A program made the translations under genes and the position numbers. A stretch of DNA of 64,000 bases from Novipirellula artificiosorum. GTDB taxonomy: Bacteria > Planctomycetota > Planctomycetia > Pirellulales > Pirellulaceae. Positions 8,495 through 15,708 of this stretch are shown piece after piece (position 1 is the stretch's first letter; each line of letters starts with the position of its first letter). The DNA is taken from positions 1-64,000 of the forward strand of contig NZ_SJPV01000001.1 of the NCBI RefSeq assembly GCF_007860135.1, given 5' to 3'. Under the pieces are notes generated by a model. That model did not search any database. It was not told the origin of the DNA and was given only the letters and a program-made list of their open reading frames with translations.

Positions 8495-9835
8495 ATGTCG
8501 GTCTATCGAAAAGGTATTTTCCCCCTCCTCTTAACTTGTTTGTGTCTCCTTTCCCACGGTTTTGCCGACGACGCAACGAAGAATGACTCGGAACAGGACG
8601 TTGAGATTACTGCGGTTTTCGAATCACTCGTGGCCGTCGAACTCTCAGCCGACAGCGAACAAGTCGACTCGCTTGTAATCAAGAAGATCGTGCCGCATGG
8701 AACTCGCATCCAACCCAAAGCGGCAGTCGTGTGGTTCGAAACCGAGGCCGTCGACGAGCGCATCCTGAAAGCGGAAACGGACCTATCCCTGGCGAAGCTG
8801 TCCCTCTCGGAGTCCGAATTCGCCTTCGAGCAATTCGGCAAGCAGCAGGACCTGGATCGCGAAGCTGCCCAGCGCACTCGACGCGAGGCGAAGCAGGATT
8901 TCGACAATTTTGTCGCCATCGATCGCCAACAACAAATTGAGTCGGCCGAGTACCAATTGAAGAACGCAAAAGCGTCTCTGGAATACGTCCAAGAGGAACT
9001 CCACCAACTGGAAAAAATGTACAAGGAAGATGAATTGACCGAAGAGTCCGAGGAGATCGTGTTGAAGCGAGCACGTCGAGCGGTTGAAAATGCCCAGTAC
9101 AGCTTAAAGCTAACCGAGACGCGAACACGACGAAGTCTGGAACAAACCATCCCAAGTCTGCAAGCGAAAGAGGAAGCGAAACTTGAAAAAGCAGAACTCG
9201 ATTACGCAAAAACGGTTCAAAATCTGAAGGACGCTCGGCAGCGTCGCAAAATCGAACAAGACCAGAAAAAGCGAGATTTCGAAAAACAACAAGCGGATCT
9301 GGTAGAACTTCGCGAAGAGCGTCGACGCTTTGTGATCACGTCGCCCATCGAAGGCATCGTCTATCACGGTAAACTGACTCGGGGCCGATTGAGCGATAAA
9401 CCAAGCACATTGGATACGGGATCGAAGGCGACTGCAGAACAAGTGCTCGCCACCGTCGTGGATCCGAAGCGATTGCGAATCCGAGCGGAATTGACGGAAA
9501 CACAGCTCGCATCGTTGAAAGCGGGGATCAAGGGAACCGCAACGCCGGTCGCATTTCCTGGCACGGAGCTAGCCGTAACGATCAAGTCAATCGAGTCGGT
9601 GCCTCTGGCAAGCAATAAGTTTGATTGCGTTCTGTCCATCGACCGTAGGAAGAACCCTGCGGAGATCGTGCCCGGTATGACTTGTAAAGTTAGCTTTCCC
9701 AAACCGATCGGCGAGAAAGAAAACAGAGACCAGCGCGAGGCAAAACAAAACGACACGAAGAAGAACCACGAAGACGCCCCTGAGCTCAACGCGCCAGCGG
9801 TAGATGAATCCGAAACCAAAGAGGCAAAGAAATGA
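8495..9835 (+). CDS. HlyD-like periplasmic coiled-coil protein (membrane-fusion family)
   Basis: A 446-aa exported protein with a clear signal peptide (residues 1-25, ending HGFADD). After a short half of a barrel-sandwich domain comes a long alpha-helical hairpin (about residues 90-280) dense in Lys, Glu, Gln and Arg with coiled-coil spacing. The other barrel half (FVITSPIEGIVYHGKLTRG) and beta-barrel segments ending near VPGMTCKVSF follow. The C-terminal 40 residues are charged and low-complexity. This is the fold of HlyD/RND adaptors, but no pump or ABC gene is next to it, so its partner is unknown. The stop overlaps the ATG of the next gene by four bases (ATGA), so the two are almost certainly translated together. 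Confidence 0.85.
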   Translation: MSVYRKGIFPLLLTCLCLLSHGFADDATKNDSEQDVEITAVFESLVAVELSADSEQVDSLVIKKIVPHGTRIQPKAAVVWFETEAVDERILKAETDLSLAKLSLSESEFAFEQFGKQQDLDREAAQRTRREAKQDFDNFVAIDRQQQIESAEYQLKNAKASLEYVQEELHQLEKMYKEDELTEESEEIVLKRARRAVENAQYSLKLTETRTRRSLEQTIPSLQAKEEAKLEKAELDYAKTVQNLKDARQRRKIEQDQKKRDFEKQQADLVELREERRRFVITSPIEGIVYHGKLTRGRLSDKPSTLDTGSKATAEQVLATVVDPKRLRIRAELTETQLASLKAGIKGTATPVAFPGTELAVTIKSIESVPLASNKFDCVLSIDRRKNPAEIVPGMTCKVSFPKPIGEKENRDQREAKQNDTKKNHEDAPELNAPAVDESETKEAKK

Positions 9836-11070
9836 GTGCCTTGAATGGGCTTCGACCGATCTTGCGATCCGTTCTCGCCGTCGCACTTTGCGTCGTCGTC
9901 GCCGATGCGCAGCAACCAAGGGGTTCCGGCGAATTGGCAGCAGAGCATCAGCGGATCCAGCCGCTCGATTTCCGCACGCCCCCCATATTGCCGGACGTTG
10001 TCGGCCCCGGCGGTGACGCCATTCAAGCTTCGATCGATCGAGGTGTCCAGTTTCTGTTGACCGATCAAAACCAGAATGGTTCTTGGGGATCGGCAACGAA
10101 CACAAAGAATTTAAACATCTTTGCGCCCGTTCCCGGTGCTCACGATGCCTTTCGGACCGCGACGACGGCGTTGTGCTTGTCGGCATTGCTTGAAGTTGCC
10201 GATCCAAAGGATGCGCAGGTCAAGCGTGCCATCGGTCTTGGCGAGGCTTGGATGTTGCAACATTTGCCAGAACTGCGGCGAGCCGATGGGACGGCGATTT
10301 ACAATGTTTGGGGACACGGCTATTCGATCCAGTCATTGGTCAGGTTACACCGCCATCATCGTGGTGAACCGAACAAACAAGAAAAGATCGAAACGCTGCT
10401 ACGCGAGCAATTGGATCTGCTGCGGCGTTATGAATCGGTCGATGGCGGATGGGGCTACTACGATTTTCGCTATCAGACTCAGCGTCCAACCACCGATTCA
10501 ATCAGCTTCGTCAACGGAGCCATCTTGGTCGCGATGTTCGAAGCCAAGGCGATTGGGATTGAACCGCCGAAGCGGTTGGTTGACCGTGCGATTGCGGCAA
10601 CGTTGCGTCAGCAAAAGCCCGACTTCACCTACCTGTATGGCGAATACCTAAAAGACCGTCCGATGCGTGGCATCAACCGCCCCGGCGGCAGTCTTGGCCG
10701 ATCGCAGTGCTGCAACTTGGCCCTTCGTCTTTGGGGCGACGATGAGATCACCGACAACGTGGTCAAACATTGGCTGTACCGATTGTACGAGCGCAATGGT
10801 TGGCTAAGCATCGGACGAAAACGCCCCGTGCCACACGAATCGTGGTTCCAAGTGGCCGGGTACTTCTACTACTTTGGCCACTACTACGCCGCGATGGGCA
10901 TTGAGCAGTTACCCCCATCCGATCGCGAACCGTACCAGGCGATGTTGGCAGATCTGTTGGTGCCGCTGCAGGAAAAAAACGGTTGTTGGTGGGACTACCC
11001 TCTTTACGATTACCACCAACAATATGGCACCGCGATGGCGGTGATGACTCTAAAGCGTTGCTTGGATTAG
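9832..11070 (+). CDS. Exported squalene-cyclase-fold (prenyltransferase/squalene oxidase repeat) protein
   Basis: The 412-aa product has a signal peptide (residues 1-26, cleavage likely after VADAQ) and an alpha/alpha-barrel repeat protein resembling terpenoid cyclases. QW-like repeats are visible: NQNGSWGSA near residue 80, SVDGGWGYYDF near residue 202, and a C-terminal KNGCWWDYP near residue 383. The DxDD motif of true squalene-hopene cyclases is not seen and the protein is shorter than those enzymes (about 630 aa), so I do not call it a cyclase. Such repeat proteins are common in planctomycetes and their substrates are unknown. Translational coupling to the HlyD-like gene suggests a shared periplasmic task. 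Confidence 0.8.
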   Translation: MSALNGLRPILRSVLAVALCVVVADAQQPRGSGELAAEHQRIQPLDFRTPPILPDVVGPGGDAIQASIDRGVQFLLTDQNQNGSWGSATNTKNLNIFAPVPGAHDAFRTATTALCLSALLEVADPKDAQVKRAIGLGEAWMLQHLPELRRADGTAIYNVWGHGYSIQSLVRLHRHHRGEPNKQEKIETLLREQLDLLRRYESVDGGWGYYDFRYQTQRPTTDSISFVNGAILVAMFEAKAIGIEPPKRLVDRAIAATLRQQKPDFTYLYGEYLKDRPMRGINRPGGSLGRSQCCNLALRLWGDDEITDNVVKHWLYRLYERNGWLSIGRKRPVPHESWFQVAGYFYYFGHYYAAMGIEQLPPSDREPYQAMLADLLVPLQEKNGCWWDYPLYDYHQQYGTAMAVMTLKRCLD

Positions 11071-11169
11071 TCTTTCAACGCAACGGAGTGTCGGTTTGGC
11101 CAGGACCTGGCCTCAATCCATGATCTCACCACGAACCGACTTTTGAAACCAGAAAACCGGAATTCAACC

Positions 11170-12633
11170 ATGCGTTCAAAACCTTGCTGGAACCGTTCAC
11201 ACCGTCGCACGTTCGCGGTGGTGGTCGTCGCATGGGTGATGGCAGGGTCGTCCCCGGGCGACGCGCTAGCCGATTGGAAAGATGACATTGGCTACACCGC
11301 ACTGCAAGCGGAATTGGGGGCGGCGACCCCCACGGGCGTCGGCGTGAATGTGTCGCAAGGTGAAGCTCGCGTCACCGATAACGGCCCCCCGACCACGATT
11401 CGCTACATGCCAAACACCGCAAGCGCTCAACTTTCGACCAAGACGTTTACCGATGGCAGCGGGATGAACGTGGGAGTCAATTCCCATGCCGATGGTGTCG
11501 CAAACTTGTTTATCGGAAATACAGCCAGCATTGCGCCGGGCGTGATCAACATCACCAATTACGATGCCAACGATTGGCTGGATGACAAACTGGGATCCGT
11601 CAGCAAGACGGAACCGGTGGCTCATCCGTTCAAAGTGCAGAACCATAGCTGGATCGCGAATGCGAAGACGCCCACTGACAAGACCGGAGTCGAGGATCTA
11701 GCCAAACGGGTCGATTATCTTGTCAATCGCGATGATGTGCTGATTATTGGCGGTTCGACGAATAGCGGCAGCATCCCGGACTTGCTCGCTCATTCGTACA
11801 ACGCCATCAGCGTCGGACGAACCGATGGGGGGCATGGATCAGGACCGACGACGTTTTACGGCAGCGGCCGACCTCGGCCTGACATCGTTGCGCCTTCCGG
11901 CACGACCAGTGGCGCCACGCCGATGGTCTCTTCCACCGCCGCAATGCTTTATGAGACAGCTGCCGGCTCGAATGCCGATCATGTCGAAACGATGCGCGCG
12001 GTCCTGATGGCCGGTGCGACGAAAAACGAGTTTGCTTCTTGGGATCGAACCGCAACGCGGCCGATCGACGAAGTCTATGGTGCGGGAGAAGTCAACGCTT
12101 ACAACAGCTACCAGATCCTCGCTGGAGGCGAAACCAATGGCACGCTGGTGGCACCCCTCACCGCCGCAGGTCTATTTGGCTACGATTTTGTCGAAGCCAT
12201 CGATTTCAGCGGAACCATGCAGTACCGCTTTGACGTCGACCCAGGCTTCGTGATGGACGAATTGTCGATCTTCTTAAGCTGGAACATCCAGGTCACCAAT
12301 GCCTCTGCCGTTTCCGGCGAGTTCATTCCGGATGCCGACCCGAGTTCTTCGGCCAGTTTATCCAATTTGGAGCTGACACTGCGAGATGCCTCCAATGCGA
12401 TCATTGACCAGAGCATCAGCGGTGTCGATAACTTCGAACACATCTACTTGCAGGACCTGGCAGCCGGATCCTACACGCTGCAGGTGTCGCGTGATCAAGC
12501 GGTCGACTACGGACTGGCGTGGCGATCTTCGATTTCCGCTGTTCCCGAGCCAGCCAGCGTTCTACTACTAAGCTCTGGGTTTGCAGCTTGGGGCTTCCGG
12601 CGTAAAGCCGTCGCGATTCAGGTCACCGGCTGA
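11170..12633 (+). CDS. Subtilase-like (S8) domain protein with PEP-CTERM anchor
   Basis: A 487-aa exported protein. The start is set at ATG 11170, giving a basic N terminus and signal segment (TFAVVVVAWVMAGSSPGDALA); a TTG 27 bp upstream would only lengthen it. The middle resembles a subtilisin-type peptidase: SHADGVANLFIG looks like the His motif, AHSYNAISVGRTDG and RPRPDIVAPSG are subtilase-like strands, and TSGATPMVSSTAAML matches the catalytic Ser motif (normally GTSMATP). The Asp motif appears replaced: GVGVNVSQGEA stands where an ID-T/S-G is expected. The C-terminal half is a beta-rich domain ending in a PEP-CTERM signal (VPEPASVLLLSSGFAAWGFRRK). PEP-CTERM proteins are processed by exosortase; none is encoded here. 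Activity is doubtful without the Asp. Confidence 0.8.
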   Translation: MRSKPCWNRSHRRTFAVVVVAWVMAGSSPGDALADWKDDIGYTALQAELGAATPTGVGVNVSQGEARVTDNGPPTTIRYMPNTASAQLSTKTFTDGSGMNVGVNSHADGVANLFIGNTASIAPGVINITNYDANDWLDDKLGSVSKTEPVAHPFKVQNHSWIANAKTPTDKTGVEDLAKRVDYLVNRDDVLIIGGSTNSGSIPDLLAHSYNAISVGRTDGGHGSGPTTFYGSGRPRPDIVAPSGTTSGATPMVSSTAAMLYETAAGSNADHVETMRAVLMAGATKNEFASWDRTATRPIDEVYGAGEVNAYNSYQILAGGETNGTLVAPLTAAGLFGYDFVEAIDFSGTMQYRFDVDPGFVMDELSIFLSWNIQVTNASAVSGEFIPDADPSSSASLSNLELTLRDASNAIIDQSISGVDNFEHIYLQDLAAGSYTLQVSRDQAVDYGLAWRSSISAVPEPASVLLLSSGFAAWGFRRKAVAIQVTG

Positions 12634-12678
12634 GAACCTTCCACGATGCTCATCCCCTTCTGGACGGAGCCCGCTCTC

Positions 12679-12715
12679 AAAAAAAACGGCCCAAATCCTC
12701 GAGGGATTCGGGCCG
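12679..12715 (-). terminator. Intrinsic terminator of the thioredoxin-like gene
   Basis: Read on the minus strand, a stem of 12 bp with one mismatch (CGGCCCGAATCC against GGATTTGGGCCG, loop CTCGA) is followed directly by eight T. It lies 58 bp beyond the stop codon at 12773 and is correctly oriented for the minus-strand TlpA-like gene. It also separates that gene from the convergent PEP-CTERM gene. Confidence 0.88.
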
Positions 12716-12772
12716 CCATCGTCGAAAATCGCTACCTCGTGTGGGAGGCGAAGCGTACTGCGATCCGCTTTG

Positions 12773-14779
12773 TTACTTCGTCAGCTTATCCAATTCGCTT
12801 TCGAGATCATCTACGCGAATGTTATGTCGGACCATGCGACCCTTTTGGTCGACCAACATCGTGGTCGGCAAGGTCTGAACACCAAACGCTTTGGCCAAGT
12901 CGCTCGACTCAAGACCCCCGTCGTCAAACAGTTGAATCCAAGGGACAGAGTTTTGTTTCAAGAACTGCCCTGCCGACTCTCGCGTGGCATCAACATTCAC
13001 ACCGACCACTTGCAGTCCCGCCTTGGCATAACGAGCCTGCAACCCGCGAAGCAGCTTCATGTCTTGTTTACACGGTTCACACCACGTTGCCCAGTAATGA
13101 ATCACCACGGGACGCCCACGGAGTTGGGACAACTTAAACGCCTTGCCTTCGATCGATAGGCCCTGCAATTCAATCACTTGTCCAACCGATTCGAGACGTC
13201 GTGCTGCACCTGCGGCCTTTTCGGCTGCTTCGGTACCTCGGAACGCAACCGCGACTTTCTTGTAGTAGCCGAGAGCCTCTTTTTCTTTGTCCTCAAACTC
13301 CTTGCTGAGGGCCAATTGCAACATCGCTTGCGCGGCTTCGGGCATCTGGGGGTGCTGGTCAACAAAGTCGGTCAGCGCTTCCAAGTACCATTCTTGGACC
13401 TTTGCAAAATCCGCATCCGGAGTTTGGCGAACGGCATACTCGGTCCCGATCAACAGATAATCGGCATAAGAACGCAACGGTTCGTTTTCCTCGCCCAGCG
13501 AACGAGCAATCGCCTTCAAACGAACGAGTCCATCCGGATAGGCACCGCTCTGCGTCGCAGCGCTGACCGTGTCGATCAGTTGGCGAGTCCAGGCGTCGCG
13601 TTCGCCGGGATCGTCCGTCGATTTGATCAGCCGAGCGACCAATTGGGCACGAGCTTCATGCAGCGAAGAAACGTCCTTCGGATCGCCTGCTTCGGCCAAT
13701 TTTTGATCCACTTCTTCTAATTGCGTCACCAATTCTTGCGCCTGTGAACTGACTCCACTGCCGGCGGCTGCCGACGCACCGCCAATTCCACCCGGAGTGA
13801 AGAAGTTGCCAGCCGATTGGGCCACGGCGTCACCATCCGCTGCTGCGCTGGGCAAATCGACGATTTTCCACCGATCCCCCACCTTGATGATCGTGCCGAC
13901 CAAGATTTGGCCATTCTTGCCTCCATCTTCGAACATCGCGACTGCATTTTCGTAGACGATGACGTCTTTGGTCGACCCATCGATACCGGCCGGCACAACG
14001 CCCGGGGTAGCAGCTGCGAATTGAACCCACTTCGCCGAGCGACTCACCGCTTGCTGACGCTTCGCAAAATCAGTGAACTCCGAAGCCGCTCGATCTGCCT
14101 TGGTCGCCAATCGCCGACTCGTCTCGGCGCCAAGCCCAAGTGATTTGAGATCGCTTTCGCTGACCAACAATCGTGCGAACCGAGCGGGATCTCTGTCCCG
14201 CATCGCAGAGACCACCTCTGCGGTCACTTCTTCCGCTGAGATCTGAACCCACCGGTCGATGCGGCCATCCTCGTTCTCGTCTTCGCCCCAACGAGTGCCT
14301 TCGGTTCCGAGCCATCGGTACTGGTCGGCCTTGGTGTTGAAATCCTTGTCCACATCGCGGTAAACCTCGACACCGAAATTGAAATAGCACCACAAATCGA
14401 CCTTATTATCGCCGTTGGTGTCCGCGAATCGGCGCAACATCGTGCCATCCGCCGCATGAACCTCCCAGCCTGACCATTCCGGGTGATCGATATCGTTGAC
14501 GGTGCACTTCGCGGCGGCAGCGGCATCGGGAATCTCGTACTCGACGTCCGTTTGGATAGGTTTCAAGCCCAATGCCGTTTCAGCCGAAGGAGTCGCGGCA
14601 ACCGAAAGGGACGCAAAAAAGGCAAAAATAAATGTCAGCGCGGCCGTGGGCAGCACCCGAGAGTTGCGAGGAGTGAGGAGTGCCGAAGGAGGAAGGTCCA
14701 ACATGCCAGTCAATTCCAATTGTGGGGATTCGGGGGGGATTGAGGACAGCGATCCAGAGGATTCGCGGCTCGTCAACAT
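12773..14779 (-). CDS. TlpA-like thioredoxin-fold protein with EF-hand-like N-terminal domain
   Basis: A 668-aa exported protein. The C-terminal ~150 residues form a TlpA/ResA-type thioredoxin domain with active site WCEPC (C567, C570), preceded by VIHYWAT and followed by GVQTLPTTMLVDQKG containing the cis-Pro loop. Such domains reduce or exchange disulfides outside the cytoplasm. The N-terminal part contains three Asp/Asn-rich loops resembling EF-hand calcium sites (DTNGDNKVDLW, DVDKDFNTKAD, DENEDGRIDRW). A helical tetratricopeptide-like middle follows. The signal segment (PTAALTFIFAFFASLSVAA) starts about 45 residues in, so initiation at the internal ATG 14704 may be the true start. It is transcribed towards a strong terminator and is convergent with the PEP-CTERM gene. 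Confidence 0.85.
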   Translation of the reverse strand: MLTSRESSGSLSSIPPESPQLELTGMLDLPPSALLTPRNSRVLPTAALTFIFAFFASLSVAATPSAETALGLKPIQTDVEYEIPDAAAAAKCTVNDIDHPEWSGWEVHAADGTMLRRFADTNGDNKVDLWCYFNFGVEVYRDVDKDFNTKADQYRWLGTEGTRWGEDENEDGRIDRWVQISAEEVTAEVVSAMRDRDPARFARLLVSESDLKSLGLGAETSRRLATKADRAASEFTDFAKRQQAVSRSAKWVQFAAATPGVVPAGIDGSTKDVIVYENAVAMFEDGGKNGQILVGTIIKVGDRWKIVDLPSAAADGDAVAQSAGNFFTPGGIGGASAAAGSGVSSQAQELVTQLEEVDQKLAEAGDPKDVSSLHEARAQLVARLIKSTDDPGERDAWTRQLIDTVSAATQSGAYPDGLVRLKAIARSLGEENEPLRSYADYLLIGTEYAVRQTPDADFAKVQEWYLEALTDFVDQHPQMPEAAQAMLQLALSKEFEDKEKEALGYYKKVAVAFRGTEAAEKAAGAARRLESVGQVIELQGLSIEGKAFKLSQLRGRPVVIHYWATWCEPCKQDMKLLRGLQARYAKAGLQVVGVNVDATRESAGQFLKQNSVPWIQLFDDGGLESSDLAKAFGVQTLPTTMLVDQKGRMVRHNIRVDDLESELDKLTK

Positions 14780-15000
14780 CGATCTTGCTTGATCTATCTC
14801 GACTTATGGGTTCGAGAGCAAGACCAGTATTGTGACCAAACCTGGGCGTCGGAGGGAATGTCGATTTTTTGCACCCTACCGAAAGAGAGGTTGTGCGGGT
14901 TCGCATCACCCTCCACAAGGGTGGTCGTGCAGGTTTATCGCTGTTTTAGGGGTGGGTGCGCCTGCTGAACCCCTTCATCCCCAGCCCTTCTCACCCGAAA

Positions 15001-15134
15001 AGAGGTCGTCCAGTTTTTTAGTTTTGACTAACACAGTGTTTCGGTATCCAACCACCCCTGCCCGCGCAGAGGTCGTGCAGTTTTTAAGTTGGGACTGCTG
15101 AAGTGTTTAGGTACCCAACCACCCCTGCCCGCGC
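15001..15134. repeat. Two tandem 67-bp repeat units
   Basis: Units 15001-15067 and 15068-15134 are adjacent, equal in length with no indel, and match at about 56 of 67 positions. The last 18 bases (CCAACCACCCCTGCCCGC) are identical. Two copies only, with no spacer, so this is not a CRISPR array. Confidence 0.85.
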
Positions 15135-15145
15135 AGCGGGAGGGG
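15122..15145. repeat. GC-rich hairpin at the end of the tandem repeat
   Basis: CCCCT-G-CCCGC pairs with GCGGGAGGGG around loop GCA, with one bulged G. It spans the end of the second repeat unit and the bases after it; the first unit lacks the 3' arm, so only one hairpin forms. It resembles short palindromic intergenic repeats and has no T-run for a terminator. Confidence 0.6.
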
Positions 15146-15493
15146 TAAATCTTGTAAGTCTTTTTCAATCAACAACTAAAAAAGCGGACGACCTCAAAAG
15201 GCGGTGCGAGCTTCCATCGCATCCCTTCCGGCGCCGTCGGCCTTTCTTTTTAACCCACCCGCCAGGGTGGTTTTCGCCCTGCGCTAGCCCTTTTGCTGCT
15301 ATGCAAGGGAACTTTCGGCTTCGCCGCTCATCCAACGCTTCAGCGCGACCGTGCGGACGTTAGGGCCTTCGTGAGGCAACCACCTGGGGGGTGCAGTGGG
15401 TTTTTGAAGGCAAGATTTGCCCGCATTGTCGCTACGACCATTCTGGATTACCCGTTTGGGAAAGTGACCCGAAGCATGGCTGAATTCAATCGT

Positions 15494-15521
15494 TTGAAGG
15501 TGGTTGTTCCGCAACTATACT
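15494..15521 (+). promoter_or_regulatory. Candidate sigma70-type promoter for the first giant gene
   Basis: TTGAAG (15494-15499) and TATACT (15516-15521) are separated by 16 bases. The -10 matches consensus at five of six positions and the -35 at four. It lies about 190 bp before the ATG. Found by eye only; planctomycete promoter rules are poorly known. Confidence 0.35.
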
Positions 15522-15694
15522 CGGCGAATGTATTTCGTGCTCCCTTTACACGTGTGGTGGTCGCGAAGTTCAGCTTGTCCGTTTTTACCCAAAATGCCCG
15601 ATCGAGCGAGTTCTGTTTCGAGACGGCACGTCCCCAACTCACATCCTCCTCACTGCTGCGTTGCAAGACGGAATCTTGTCCCGCGGTATCCTTT

Positions 15695-15700
15695 GGAAGG
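15695..15700 (+). promoter_or_regulatory. Ribosome binding site deciding the giant gene 1 start
   Basis: GGAAGG lies 8 bases before the ATG at 15709, an ideal distance. This supports 15709 over the in-frame TTG at 15661, which is 48 bp upstream and would place this site inside the gene. Confidence 0.7.
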
Positions 15701-15708
15701 TTCGGTCT

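Larger units (their letters stand above)
14780..15708. other. Long non-coding region upstream of the giant genes
   Basis: 929 bp between the divergent TlpA-like gene and the first giant gene. No ORF here has a recognisable product. It holds a 67-bp tandem repeat (15001-15134), a diverged related stretch around 14920-14960, a GC-rich hairpin at 15122-15145, and a promoter-like pair at 15494-15521. The middle (about 15150-15480) is featureless to me. The length suggests regulatory space or the remains of a degraded gene. Confidence 0.55.

Noticed and set aside
9832..11070. True squalene-hopene cyclase
   Set aside because: Too short, has a signal peptide, and no DxDD motif was seen; only the repeat fold is supported.
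15001..15134. CRISPR array
   Set aside because: Only two adjacent imperfect units with no spacers and no cas genes nearby.
15661..15708. TTG at 15661 as the start of giant 1
   Set aside because: An ATG 48 bp downstream has a well-placed GGAAGG site, which is stronger evidence.
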